The notes under the pieces: generated by a model
The model's database searches: none
The model's input: only the letters and a program-made list of their open reading frames with translations
What the model was told of the DNA's origin: nothing
Shown: positions 9,257 to 18,956 of the stretch, in pieces
Position numbering within the stretch: the first letter of the stretch is position 1
Layout of the letters: each line of letters begins with the position of its first letter
Assembly (NCBI GenBank): GCA_036508135.1
Contig: DATCHW010000003.1
Location: forward strand, 1 to 64,000
DNA: 64,000 bases
Reading direction: 5' to 3'
Origin: DATCHW01 sp036508135
Lineage (GTDB): Bacteria > Bacteroidota > Ignavibacteria > Tepidaquicellales > Tepidaquicellaceae
Position numbers and translations under genes: made by a program

Positions 9257-9347
9257 GACAGACAAGGGATCTTGGTCCCTTGATTTTTTGCAAGGGGTAA
9301 TAGACCCCTTGTCTGTAAATTGTTTAGGATCATAGACCCCTTGTCTT
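9257..9347. repeat. REP/REPIN cluster of the CAAGGGG family
   Basis: Two inverted hairpins (CAAGGGA..TCCCTTG at 9263-9282; CAAGGGG..CCCCTTG at 9291-9311) are enclosed by an 11-bp outer inverted repeat (ACAGACAAGGG at 9258-9268; CCCTTGTCTGT at 9306-9316). A further half-site, GACCCCTTGTC, lies near 9335. The head-to-head arrangement is that of a REPIN. The sequence is the same family as the arrays around the RAYT at 23032. Confidence 0.75.
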
Positions 9348-9502
9348 TTTAAACACCGGGAAAAGAAAAAATTTATTACATACAACTCCATTGAAGATTT
9401 TTATGATTTTATATAATTTACAATTGAAATTTTGTTTATTCCATTCCCGGGTACCCTTTGGTCAACCTCTGAATGGAAACATTAAAAAGATTTTTATAAA
9501 AA

Positions 9503-10633
9503 TTGGAAATAAAAGAAATACAAAGCAGAAAAGATATTAAAAAATTTGTAATGTTCCCTTTTGAACTTTACAAAGATAATAAATACTGGGTTCCACCGTT
9601 AATAATGGATGAGATTAACACATTTTTACCGGACAAAAACCCTGCTTTCGAATACTGCCGGGCGAAGTTATGGCTCGTTCATAAAGACGGAAAAATAGTC
9701 GGCAGAATAGCGGGTATCATAAACGACCGTTATATCGAAAAATGGGGAAATAAATATGTACGCTTTGGATGGATTGATTTTATTAACGATGAAGAAGTTT
9801 CCGGTCTGCTGATTAAGACAGTTGAAGACTGGGCTAAGTCCGAAGGTATGACAGCAGTTCACGGTCCGCTTGGATTCACAGACCTTGATCAGGAAGGTAT
9901 GCTGATTGAAGGATTCGAAGAACTTGGGACTCTTTCCACAATTTATAATTATCCATACTATCCCGTCCATCTCGAAAAATACGGTTACAAGAAAGATACG
10001 GACTGGGTTGAGTTCGAAATAAAAGTCCCTGAATCCATACCGGAAAAAGCAGATAAAATATCACGCCTCGTGCAGGAGCGAAAAGGGGTAAGGGTATTCG
10101 AAGCAAAAAAAGCAAAAGACATGCTTCCTTATGCACACGGACTTTTCAACGTTTTGAATAAAGCATTCTCTGGCTTATATGGATTTGTTGAACTTTCCGA
10201 AAAACAGATTGACAAATATGTAAAACAGTATTTTTCATTCATCGTACCCGATTATACAAAAATTCTTCTTGACGAAAAAAATGAAGTTGCAGGATTTGTA
10301 ATTGCAATGCCGTCACTTTCAAGGGCGCTTCAGAAGTCAAAAGGTAAATTATTGCCTTTCGGCTTCATTTATATCCTGAAAGCAATTAAATCAAATAAAT
10401 TTATAGACCTTTATCTCGGAGCGATCCGTCCGGATCTGCAGGGTAAAGGCGCGGATGCACTGCTGATAACGGAACTTTCACGCACGGCGATAAAAAACAA
10501 AGTAATTTCCGCAGAATCAAATATCGAACTGGAAGATAACTACCTTGTCCAGGGTCACTGGAAACACTTCGACCACAGACAGCACAAAAGAAGAAGATGC
10601 TACCTCAAACAATTAATAATTAGTAATTATTAA
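9503..10633 (+). CDS. GNAT-like N-acetyltransferase family protein
   Basis: This 376-residue soluble protein has two acyltransferase-like halves. The N-terminal part has KDNKYWVPPLIMDE, KIVGRIAGIIN and GPLGFTDLDQEGML segments; the C-terminal half has GAIRPDLQGKGADALL, which resembles the acetyl-CoA pyrophosphate loop (Q/RxxGxG/A) of GNAT enzymes. It matches a family of large GNAT-related proteins of unknown substrate. The start used is TTG at 9503; I see no in-frame ATG before the conserved start of the domain. It stands alone, with about 160 AT-rich bases before the next gene. Confidence 0.7.
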   Translation: MEIKEIQSRKDIKKFVMFPFELYKDNKYWVPPLIMDEINTFLPDKNPAFEYCRAKLWLVHKDGKIVGRIAGIINDRYIEKWGNKYVRFGWIDFINDEEVSGLLIKTVEDWAKSEGMTAVHGPLGFTDLDQEGMLIEGFEELGTLSTIYNYPYYPVHLEKYGYKKDTDWVEFEIKVPESIPEKADKISRLVQERKGVRVFEAKKAKDMLPYAHGLFNVLNKAFSGLYGFVELSEKQIDKYVKQYFSFIVPDYTKILLDEKNEVAGFVIAMPSLSRALQKSKGKLLPFGFIYILKAIKSNKFIDLYLGAIRPDLQGKGADALLITELSRTAIKNKVISAESNIELEDNYLVQGHWKHFDHRQHKRRRCYLKQLIISNY

Positions 10634-10797
10634 TTTTTTAAGGTCATTAATTATACCTTTTAACTTTTTTCATTTTCTCCCTCTAATGTTTTTTAATTAT
10701 TAATTGAAAAGATTTCCTGTCAATCTTTTATACTAACAAAAGATTTTATAAATGTTTATTTTTTATTTTTAAAAGATTGAAATTATTCTGATTTAAC

Positions 10798-13347
10798 TTG
10801 AAGAGAGTTTTATATACATTTATTGCAGTTCTGATATTAGTGATATCCATAATCATTACCCTGGTCATACTTTTTAACAATCTGACTAAAAAATCTTTTT
10901 ACAGTGAAACCGGCACTATAAAAACAACGGGTATAACTGATTCCGTAAGGATAAGCAAGGATGATTTCGGGGTTCCGCATATAATTGCAAAAAATGAAAA
11001 GGATTTATATTTCTCACTCGGTTACATTCATTCGCAGGACAGGCTTTTCCAGATGGATCTGTACCGGAGGATTGGCGAAGGCAGAATGTCTGAGATTTTC
11101 GGAAAGGAGACCATAGAATATGATAAACTTTTCCGAACCATAGGGATAAATAAAACAGCAGAGTATTTATACGGTCACATTTCCCAGAAGTCAAAGGATA
11201 TTCTTCAAAGTTACAGTGACGGTGTAAATTATTTCATTCAAACACATTCAAAAGAACTCCCGCTTGAATTCGATATACTCGATTATAAACCCGAAGTATG
11301 GACACCGGTTCACTCCCTTATAATCGTCCGCCTGATTGGCTGGGAACTGAATCTTTCGTGGTACACGGATTATACTTTCGGCGAAATAGTAAAGAAGCTC
11401 GGACTCGAGAGAGCAAGAGATTTTTTCCCGAATTACCCGGAAGATGCTCCGTTTATAATAAAATCCGAAACCAAGAAAGAGCCCGAAGGAAAAGATAATA
11501 AAACAATAGGTGCAAATACGGAAATAAAAATCAATAATTATACAACCGCAGAAAGTAATTATAAAAGTCTTGCAGAACTCGGGTCAGAATTTTTTAACAG
11601 CACAAAAGACTTCAGGAAATTTACCGGTACGGAAGGTTCACATATCGGAAGCAACTCCTGGGTGATAAGCGGAACAAAATCCGAAAGTAAAAAACCAATA
11701 CTCGCAAACGACCCGCACCTTGCCCTTACTGTCCCTTCGAAGTGGTACGAAGTCCAGCTTTACAATAACCAACAAAAGAAAGGTGTCAGCGGTTTTTCGA
11801 TTCCCGGAGCACCTGGTATCGCAATCGGAAAAAACGGTTCAATTGCCTGGGGTATCACTAACCTTATGAATGATGATTCGGAATTTTATATACTGAACAG
11901 GGATACCGCAAACAGGAATAATTACATACTGAAAGGAAATTCGTATCCGCTTGATAGTACCGCAGAAAGTATAAAAGTAAAAGGGATTAAAGATGAAATT
12001 TCATTTGTTACATACACGACAAAACTCGGTCCGGTGATTTCAGATCTTGAAAAAGCAAGTCTTTATGCAAACCAGAACTTTAAGCAAAAGGGAAATCAGA
12101 TTCTCACTTTCCGGTGGACAGGCTTTGAATTAAGTGACGAAATAAAGGCAATGTATGAAATTAATTTCGCCGGTAACTGGAATGAATTCAAATCAGGGCT
12201 TAAGAGTTTCGGACTGCCGGCATCAAATTTCACTTATGCAGACACTATGGGAAATATAGGATATCACGCTGCCGGATTGGTTCCCGTCAGAAAGAATACA
12301 AATCCGGAATACGACGCTTATTTCCCTTCAAACGGAGAAGTCGAGTGGAGCGGTTTTATTAACTTCGATGAACTCCCGCAGGTATATAATCCGAAAGACA
12401 GTTTTATAGTCACTGCAAATAACAAACCCCAGAAGGATTATAAATACTATATTTCAAATCTTTATGAAGCTCCCTACAGGGCAGAACGCATTGAAGCACT
12501 ACTCAGAGCAAGAAATAATTTTAATGCAAATGAATTCCGGCTTATTCAAAATGATGTTAACAGTCTGCAGGCAAAAGAATTTACGAAATACATCGTTAAC
12601 GCATTCAGCAAGGACTCTCTCACAATAAGCTCCGAAGACAAAAATATCATTAAAATCCTTAAAGGATGGGACTATAACATCACCAATTTCAGTATTCCCG
12701 GAACGATAATTGCGGAATTCGAAATCCAGCTTTATAAAAATCTTTATTCCGATAAATTAGGTGAAGAACTTTTCAAGAATTATCTTACAATTCCTAACGT
12801 TGCCATTCGTAATACTTCCAGGATTCTGAAAGAAGAAAAGAACTGGCTTTTTGATATGACAAGTTCCGTACGGAAAATAGAAACGCGGGACGAAATGATC
12901 AAGAAAACATTTCATGATGCAATAGTGAGTCTGAAAAATAAATTCGGAACAGCCGACTATAATAAATGGTACTGGGGAGAAGTACATAAAGTAGTTATGA
13001 CGCATCCCTTCGGAATCATATCTGCCTTAAGCAATATTGTAAACATCGGTCCTTACGAAATAGGCGGAAGCGGAACAACTATCGCCAATTCTGAGTATAG
13101 TTTTAATCATGCTTTGAACTCTAAGGATTTCGAGTCGAATCTTGGACAGTCATTGAAGTTTATTACAGACCTGTCCGATAATAAAAGTTATTTATCCGTA
13201 ATTCCCACGGGACAGTCGGGACAGCCAATGCACGGAAATTACAGGGACCAGAGCCGTATGTGGCTTAACGGAGAATATAAAACAGTATCAACAGATATAA
13301 GGGAAATATTAACCGGTAAATATAAAACGATTTTTCTGATTCCGTGA
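10798..13347 (+). CDS. Penicillin acylase family protein (Ntn-hydrolase)
   Basis: This is an 849-residue precursor with an N-terminal hydrophobic anchor or signal (about 4-27), an alpha-chain region with VRISKDDFGVPHI and YIHSQDRLFQMDLYR blocks, a linker, and the auto-processing site at HIG-Ser285-NSW. In this family the protein cuts itself before the serine, which becomes the N-terminal nucleophile. Downstream PILANDPHL, GSGTTIANSEYSF and GQSGQPMHGNY are standard. It probably hydrolyses amides such as acyl-homoserine lactones or other N-acyl compounds in the periplasm; the substrate is unknown. The start is TTG at 10798. rsmA follows closely. Confidence 0.9.
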   Translation: MKRVLYTFIAVLILVISIIITLVILFNNLTKKSFYSETGTIKTTGITDSVRISKDDFGVPHIIAKNEKDLYFSLGYIHSQDRLFQMDLYRRIGEGRMSEIFGKETIEYDKLFRTIGINKTAEYLYGHISQKSKDILQSYSDGVNYFIQTHSKELPLEFDILDYKPEVWTPVHSLIIVRLIGWELNLSWYTDYTFGEIVKKLGLERARDFFPNYPEDAPFIIKSETKKEPEGKDNKTIGANTEIKINNYTTAESNYKSLAELGSEFFNSTKDFRKFTGTEGSHIGSNSWVISGTKSESKKPILANDPHLALTVPSKWYEVQLYNNQQKKGVSGFSIPGAPGIAIGKNGSIAWGITNLMNDDSEFYILNRDTANRNNYILKGNSYPLDSTAESIKVKGIKDEISFVTYTTKLGPVISDLEKASLYANQNFKQKGNQILTFRWTGFELSDEIKAMYEINFAGNWNEFKSGLKSFGLPASNFTYADTMGNIGYHAAGLVPVRKNTNPEYDAYFPSNGEVEWSGFINFDELPQVYNPKDSFIVTANNKPQKDYKYYISNLYEAPYRAERIEALLRARNNFNANEFRLIQNDVNSLQAKEFTKYIVNAFSKDSLTISSEDKNIIKILKGWDYNITNFSIPGTIIAEFEIQLYKNLYSDKLGEELFKNYLTIPNVAIRNTSRILKEEKNWLFDMTSSVRKIETRDEMIKKTFHDAIVSLKNKFGTADYNKWYWGEVHKVVMTHPFGIISALSNIVNIGPYEIGGSGTTIANSEYSFNHALNSKDFESNLGQSLKFITDLSDNKSYLSVIPTGQSGQPMHGNYRDQSRMWLNGEYKTVSTDIREILTGKYKTIFLIP

Positions 13348-13392
13348 TAAATATGAAAAATACAAAAAACTTTGAGATTCCGGAAAGAAAAA

Positions 13393-14238
13393 ATGGGAAT
13401 AGATAATACAGACAAATATATTAAATACAGACCGAAAAAATTCCTCGGTCAGAATTTTCTCGTGGATGATAATATCTCAAAAAAAATTGTTAAATCACTG
13501 GATATAACTCCTGAAGACTTTATCATTGAAATAGGTCCCGGATACGGCTCACTTACAAAACATATTATTCCGGAGGCGGATGATTATCTTGCAGTTGAAA
13601 TTGACAAAGGAATTACGGAAAATCTCAAAAACGGGTTACTCAAAAACGAACAGGAGAAAAACCACAATATTATATCAAAAGATTTTCTGAAATTTGATTT
13701 TGAAAATGATGCAGATTTATATAACACCCGTAAAAAACAAATTAAAATATCAGGGAATATACCTTATAACATAACGACAGAGGTCTTATTCCGGCTGTTT
13801 GAAAATAAAAAGAAAATCTCAATTGCAATATTGATGATACAGAAGGAAGTCGCCAACCGGTTAACGGCAAAAAAGGATACGAAAGAATACGGAATACTTG
13901 CCGTGATGACGCAGTTCAACTCGGATGTAAAAGTTTTATTCAATGTTCCGCCGACGGCGTTCTTCCCGAAGCCGAACGTAAATTCAAGCGTGATAGAGTT
14001 GAATTTCCGAGAAGAAAAATATCAGGTAAAAGATTATGAATTATTAAGAAGTCTTGTAAGGTCAAGCTTCGGGAAAAGAAGAAAAACGATGAAAAACTCC
14101 CTGAAAGATTTTTTCGAAAAGAACAAAATTGATTTGAAAGAAATAAACTTTGATTTTTCAAGAAGAGCGGAAAATGTAAGTGTGGAAGAATTCGTAACTC
14201 TCGCAAACGGGATATACGGAAAAATATTTAAACACTGA
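13393..14238 (+). CDS. rsmA: 16S rRNA (adenine1518-N6/adenine1519-N6)-dimethyltransferase
   Basis: This is the KsgA/RsmA methyltransferase that dimethylates two adjacent adenines in helix 45 of 16S rRNA, using S-adenosylmethionine. The sequence shows KKFLGQNFLVDD at the N terminus, the SAM-binding EIGPGYGSLT motif, the catalytic NIPYNI motif, and PPTAFFPKPNVNSSVI of the C-terminal part. I chose ATG 13393 (281 aa), which has GGAAAG upstream and puts the conserved start at the usual distance; the frame also permits a TTG seven codons earlier. It is followed after 27 bp by mfd, probably on one transcript. Confidence 0.94.
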   Translation: MGIDNTDKYIKYRPKKFLGQNFLVDDNISKKIVKSLDITPEDFIIEIGPGYGSLTKHIIPEADDYLAVEIDKGITENLKNGLLKNEQEKNHNIISKDFLKFDFENDADLYNTRKKQIKISGNIPYNITTEVLFRLFENKKKISIAILMIQKEVANRLTAKKDTKEYGILAVMTQFNSDVKVLFNVPPTAFFPKPNVNSSVIELNFREEKYQVKDYELLRSLVRSSFGKRRKTMKNSLKDFFEKNKIDLKEINFDFSRRAENVSVEEFVTLANGIYGKIFKH

Positions 14239-14265
14239 TTTGAATTAATAAAGTGTTACTCTCAA

Positions 14266-17200
14266 ATGATAAGCGGGATAAAATCAATATTATATAATTC
14301 CGGTAAGTTCAGGCAATTGAACGATGCAAAGAACAACACGGTATTTTGCAAGGTTCACGGCTCGCTTGTTTCTTTTATAACCGATTATTTATTCCTGAAT
14401 AAAAATAAAAAAATTATTTTTATTTCAGACGATGAAAATAAATTAAGTGCACTTCGTGATGACCTGGAGCTCCTGACGGACAGCGAAAATATTGTTTATC
14501 CGTTTGAGAAAGTGAACGAAGGCGATGATTATATGCGAACCCTGAAAACTCTATCGGAAAACAAAGAGTATATAATATTGCTATCCCCGGATGACCTCGC
14601 AAAAGAAGCCATTGATAAAGATAAATTCAAAGAATCCCTTCTCGATATATTCAAAAACAGGGATATGCCGTTTGAAGATTTTATCGAGAGACTAAAAAAA
14701 TATAAATTTTCAAGAAATGATTTTGTGGAGCAGGTGGGCGATTTTTCCGTGAGAGGCGGAATCGTCGATCTTTTTCCGGAGCACAGCAGTACCCCTTTGC
14801 GTATAGAATTCTTCGGGGATACAGTCGAATCTATCAGGGAATTTGACATTACTACACAGAGGTCTATCCGCGAAATTGAAAAGGCAAGCATTGGCTTTAA
14901 TCTCACAACCTCATCCGAAGACGAAAAAACCGTGAATGAAAACTCAGGCGGTACATTGAGAACTTACATTCCTCCCGATGCTTTATTGCTGATGGATGAG
15001 GAAGATACGGCTGAAAACTTCGATGAACTGAAAAACGAGAAATATTTTTTCTCTTCATTTCTTAAGAGCGTGAACACAATCAATTTTGAATCAAACACAC
15101 AGCCGGATTTTCATTCAAATGTAAAATTACTGTTTCCAAATCTATCCGGATATATTGAAAAAGATTACTCTGTGTATATACTGTGTTCGGATGAATACCA
15201 GAAAAAACGGATTAATGCACTTATAGAGGACTTCAGTACGGAAGGATTTGATAAGGATATTGCAAAGATTAAAGTGGATTCAGAGTCCGTCCAGAGCGGA
15301 TTTATTTTTCCCGAAGGAAAACTGCTTGTTTATACGGAACACCAGATTTTCAACAGGTATTTCCGCCAGATAAGGAAGAAAAAGAAAAAATTCCGCGGAC
15401 TCACATTCGAAGACGTAAAAGAACTAAAACGGGGAAATTATATCGTACACAGGGATTTCGGGATTGGTATTTTTTCCGGATTAAAAAAAATAAAGATAGG
15501 TAATAATGAACAGGAAGTAATAAAATTATCCTATTCAGACGGTGATAAAGTATTTGTAAGTTTGAATTACGTTAACCTGATAAAGAAATATTCCGGTACG
15601 GAAGGATATACTCCGAAGCTTACACGACTTGGCGGTGGAGAGTGGGATAAGCTGAAAGAACGGACTAAGAAAAAAGTTAAAGATATTGCACGCGACCTGA
15701 TAGTACTTTATGCAAAGCGTAAATCAGAAACGGGATTTGCTTTTTCGGAAGATACACACTGGCAGAGAGAACTCGAAGCGGGCTTTATGTTTGAGGATAC
15801 ACCGGATCAGATTACATCGACCGAAGACGTAAAAAACGATATGAAATCGGAAACCCCTATGGACCGGCTCATCTGCGGAGACGTGGGATTTGGCAAGACG
15901 GAAATAGCAGTGAGGGGAGCATTCAAATCGGTGCTTGACAATAAACAGGTGGCAATACTTGTGCCCACTACGATACTCGCATTACAGCATTATAACACGT
16001 TCAGGGACAGGCTCAGTCCTTTTGCCGTAGAAGTAGGACTGCTGACAAGGATGCAGACAAAAAAAGAACAAAAGGAAACCCTTGAAAAACTCGAAGAAGG
16101 AAAAATTAATATTATTATCGGAACACACAGGATTCTGTCTAACGATTTGAAATTTAAAGACCTCGGACTTCTTATTATCGATGAAGAGCAAAGATTCGGC
16201 GTGAAAGCGAAAGAAAAATTAAAAGCATTGAAGCCGAATGTGGATACGCTCACACTCACTGCTACCCCGATACCCAGAACATTGAACTTTTCACTGCTCG
16301 GAGCAAGGGATTTATCTTTGATAAATACTCCGCCTAAGAACAGAAAACCTATAATTACCGAAATTACAAACCTTGACTGGAATTACCTGAAAGAAGTGAT
16401 TCAAAAAGAGATACAAAGGAAAGGTCAGATTTATTTTGTTAACGATAAAATATTCAACCTCGGAAAAATATCCGACAAACTTAAATCTTTATTACCCGGC
16501 TTGAGGATCGGAACCGCACACGGTCAGATGGATGCAAGGGAACTTGAAGATGTGATAATAGATTTCATAGAAAAGAAAATTGACGTTCTGCTGTGTACTA
16601 AGATTATTGAATCCGGACTCGATATATCAAACGTGAATACAATAATTATCAATAATGCAAATATGTACGGACTCGCAGAGCTTTACCAGCTTCGCGGAAG
16701 GGTGGGCAGAAGCGAAGCACAGGCTTATGCTTATTTCATTTCTCCTCCGGCTGGAAAACTTACAAAGACCGCAATAAGAAGACTGCAGGCAATCGAAGAA
16801 TATACAGACCTCGGCTCGGGTTTTAATCTTGCAATGCGCGATATGGAAATCAGGGGAGTGGGAAACCTTCTCGGAAGGGAGCAGAGCGGCTTTGTACAGC
16901 AGATAGGGTTTGAAATGTACATTGATATTATAGACGAAGCAGTTGCAGAGCTTAAAGAAAACGAATTTAAGGATTTATTCAAAGATGAAAAATCGTTAAA
17001 GAAAATCAGCGATAAAGTTCAGGCAAAATCAGAAGAAACATTTACGGTGATAGAAAATGATTTCAACGCATATATTCCGCAGGAATATATTGAAAACGAT
17101 ACTGAGCGGTTAAATATTTATAAACGGCTTTATGACCTCAAAAAGACAGATGAGATATATACAATTAAAGAGGAATTGAAAGACAGATTTGGAGAGTACC

Positions 17201-17490
17201 TTGAAGATGTGGAAAACTTATTCGACGTAATTGAGATAAAGATAATTGCTTCGGGTTATGGTCTGGAGAAAATATCCGTTCATAACAGGAAAGCGGAATT
17301 CCATTTTCCTGCGGAGAAAACGAACAGGATATTTGAAAGCAGTTTTTTTAAAAACCTGATTGAAAAAATATCGGCTGAGAAATCCACAAAATATAACATT
17401 GCAAACGTAAAAGAACGGCTTGTGATAGAAATAAATCTTTCCGGCGACGAAGATAAAGAACGGATAAAGGAAATAAAAAGTTATTTATAA
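14266..17490 (+). CDS. mfd: Transcription-repair coupling factor
   Basis: This 1074-residue SF2 translocase removes stalled RNA polymerase and recruits UvrA. In order: a UvrB-like N-terminal part (VGDFSVRGGIVDLFPEHS-type block near 155-180), the RNA polymerase-interacting CarD-like domain (GNYIVHRDFGIGIF from about 390), the helicase core with Walker A GDVGFGKTE near 538, DEEQRFG near 639 and TATPIPRT, motif VI QLRGRVGR, and the C-terminal TRCF domain. The length is slightly short of the 1150-residue E. coli protein but no motif is missing. It lies directly behind rsmA. Confidence 0.96.
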   Translation: MISGIKSILYNSGKFRQLNDAKNNTVFCKVHGSLVSFITDYLFLNKNKKIIFISDDENKLSALRDDLELLTDSENIVYPFEKVNEGDDYMRTLKTLSENKEYIILLSPDDLAKEAIDKDKFKESLLDIFKNRDMPFEDFIERLKKYKFSRNDFVEQVGDFSVRGGIVDLFPEHSSTPLRIEFFGDTVESIREFDITTQRSIREIEKASIGFNLTTSSEDEKTVNENSGGTLRTYIPPDALLLMDEEDTAENFDELKNEKYFFSSFLKSVNTINFESNTQPDFHSNVKLLFPNLSGYIEKDYSVYILCSDEYQKKRINALIEDFSTEGFDKDIAKIKVDSESVQSGFIFPEGKLLVYTEHQIFNRYFRQIRKKKKKFRGLTFEDVKELKRGNYIVHRDFGIGIFSGLKKIKIGNNEQEVIKLSYSDGDKVFVSLNYVNLIKKYSGTEGYTPKLTRLGGGEWDKLKERTKKKVKDIARDLIVLYAKRKSETGFAFSEDTHWQRELEAGFMFEDTPDQITSTEDVKNDMKSETPMDRLICGDVGFGKTEIAVRGAFKSVLDNKQVAILVPTTILALQHYNTFRDRLSPFAVEVGLLTRMQTKKEQKETLEKLEEGKINIIIGTHRILSNDLKFKDLGLLIIDEEQRFGVKAKEKLKALKPNVDTLTLTATPIPRTLNFSLLGARDLSLINTPPKNRKPIITEITNLDWNYLKEVIQKEIQRKGQIYFVNDKIFNLGKISDKLKSLLPGLRIGTAHGQMDARELEDVIIDFIEKKIDVLLCTKIIESGLDISNVNTIIINNANMYGLAELYQLRGRVGRSEAQAYAYFISPPAGKLTKTAIRRLQAIEEYTDLGSGFNLAMRDMEIRGVGNLLGREQSGFVQQIGFEMYIDIIDEAVAELKENEFKDLFKDEKSLKKISDKVQAKSEETFTVIENDFNAYIPQEYIENDTERLNIYKRLYDLKKTDEIYTIKEELKDRFGEYLEDVENLFDVIEIKIIASGYGLEKISVHNRKAEFHFPAEKTNRIFESSFFKNLIEKISAEKSTKYNIANVKERLVIEINLSGDEDKERIKEIKSYL

Positions 17491-17514
17491 ATTTTATGTT
17501 TTTTACCTCTGATT

Positions 17515-17532
17515 CCCAAACTCCCGTTTGGG
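17515..17532. repeat. Short palindrome after mfd
   Basis: CCCAAAC / GTTTGGG with a TCCC loop lies 24 bp after the mfd stop. The T-run is poor (GAGTCTATTC), so it could be a weak terminator or a dispersed repeat related to other CCCAA..TTGGG palindromes in the window. Confidence 0.5.
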
Positions 17533-17659
17533 AGTCTATTCTTAAATTATCACCATCATTCCAAATAAATTTTATATAGAACAAAGTTAAAAAATTTTAT
17601 ATATTCAGCAGAGACCACAGAAAGTGGTTGCATTATCAAATTTAAAACAAGGGGTACAA

Positions 17660-18019
17660 ATGGGCTTGTTCAAAAATTTTAAGGGTATGATGAGCGGCGC
17701 CAAAGATCTCACCAAGCAGGCGTCGGAATATCAGGAGCAGGCAATGAAAGACCAGCAAGCGGCAACACAACCGGTAGATTTAAAAGATCCGATGTGGGCA
17801 CCGATTGAAAGCGTCACTCTGGATAAATATGCAGAAATCTCCGCAGGTCTGATGAAGAACACAATTATGGGTTTAGAAAATGTGAATAAATATGCTGAAG
17901 AAAAGGGCGTACCCGCGGGTGCATGGCAAGCCGTTCAAAACGGATGGGTAGCACGTATGGGAGCTAATATGCCTGTGAGAACAAGATTCGGAAATTTATA
18001 TAATGAATTCCTGAAATAA
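17660..18019 (+). CDS. Hypothetical protein, 119 aa
   Basis: This is a small soluble protein with no recognised family. The N-terminal third (GLFKNFKGMMSGAKDLTKQA) is a basic amphipathic helix running into a glutamine-rich coiled-coil-like segment; the rest (ESVTLDKYAEISAGLMKN, VPAGAWQAVQNGWVARMG) is a compact helical domain. I prefer the ATG at 17660, preceded by AAGGGGT, over an in-frame GTG twelve codons upstream. The membrane protein gene 65 bp downstream may be its partner. Confidence 0.7.
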   Translation: MGLFKNFKGMMSGAKDLTKQASEYQEQAMKDQQAATQPVDLKDPMWAPIESVTLDKYAEISAGLMKNTIMGLENVNKYAEEKGVPAGAWQAVQNGWVARMGANMPVRTRFGNLYNEFLK

Positions 18020-18084
18020 TTTTCAATAAAAAACTATTTAGGATTCTTCACAAAATAAATTTTAATTCTTAAAAAGGAGCTGCT

Positions 18085-18624
18085 ATGAACTGGTTGTATC
18101 ATGCAGGCCGTATTGCGGGTATTGTATTATCCGTAATCGGGATTGCATTTGTAGCTTTATATTTTTTTATGCCCGGTAAAATGGATGTATCAATAATGAC
18201 AGGAGCCATTTTATTTGTAACCGGAATTATCGTATTCGCTGTAAATACTTATTTCTACAAAATGTTTAAGGATTTTCCCAAACCGAAAGGTTTCAATGAA
18301 TCTTTCCGGAGCGGGGCAGATCAAATGTCATCCGCGGCAAACTTTCTTAAAGAGCAAAATAAAATAAACAAATTAAGTTCGACCGGAAAACCGGTAAGGG
18401 TGAAAATAATAAGTGTCCGGGATACAGGTAAACTGGTGAATTATGACCCTGTTTTAGAATTCAATCTTGAAGTGCTTCACGAAAGGCGGTACGACAATTA
18501 TAATATCACTAATCATCAACAGGTAGTATCAAAAATAATTGCTCCGCGGTTAATTCCCGGAAACGAATACCCTGCAAAAGTTGACCCGGAAGATAAGAAC
18601 AGCATTCATATTTCCTGGCTGTAG
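18085..18624 (+). CDS. Two-helix membrane protein, 179 aa, unknown function
   Basis: A strong ribosome binding site (AAGGAG) sits six bases before the ATG. Two hydrophobic helices lie at about 8-30 and 38-60, followed by a soluble domain (KPVRVKIISVRDTGKLVNYDPVLEFNLEV) ending in ITNHQQVVSKIIAPRLIPGNEYPAKVDP. The soluble part resembles the beta-rich domain of DUF3592-like proteins, but the match is weak. It follows the 119-residue gene and may form a two-gene unit with it. Confidence 0.75.
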   Translation: MNWLYHAGRIAGIVLSVIGIAFVALYFFMPGKMDVSIMTGAILFVTGIIVFAVNTYFYKMFKDFPKPKGFNESFRSGADQMSSAANFLKEQNKINKLSSTGKPVRVKIISVRDTGKLVNYDPVLEFNLEVLHERRYDNYNITNHQQVVSKIIAPRLIPGNEYPAKVDPEDKNSIHISWL

Positions 18625-18956
18625 GAATTAGACGCTTTTTCTATTTGCAAAAAACAACCTTGCGTAAAATATTAATTTCCGGACTGAAGTCCCGGATGAG
18701 AAAATTATAACCCCCCAACCCCCCTTTAATAAAAGGGGGGATAAAATGCGTCTATTCATTATTTCCCAATTCTCAGGTTCATCGGGCTTTCACTCCGTTC
18801 AACATTATTAACTGCACATTATCGAAGCGTAGCGTAGATCCCGATGAACTCGTGAATCGGGACTAATTATTAATTGATTATCTTGTTCGTTAAAATTTGT
18901 ATATCAAAATTCAATTTTTATACTAAATTTACACAATATCATAACTATTAAATTAT
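18625..18956. other. Intergenic region with repeats, no gene
   Basis: No ORF of interest. It holds a CCGGACT..AGTCCCGG-type hairpin near 18679-18695, the C-rich/G-rich element at 18711-18740, and a CCCGAT..ATCGGG inverted repeat near 18839-18862. The AT-rich last 60 bases probably carry the promoter of the next gene. Confidence 0.55.
18711..18740. repeat. C6-AA-C6-loop-G6 hairpin element (non-coding copy)
   Basis: The element reads CCCCCC AA CCCCCC, a 10-base AT loop, then GGGGGG. On the minus strand this is C6-loop-G6-TT-G6, the same architecture as the in-frame elements inside the sorting domains at 34634-34660 and 36023-36047. Confidence 0.75.

Larger units (their letters stand above)
8991..9502. 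other. Intergenic region: terminator plus REP cluster, no gene
   Basis: No coding region is supported. It contains the terminator at 9157-9188 and the REP cluster at 9257-9347, described separately. The remainder, including the AT-rich 9350-9500 stretch, shows nothing I can name apart from probable promoter DNA for the next gene. Confidence 0.6.
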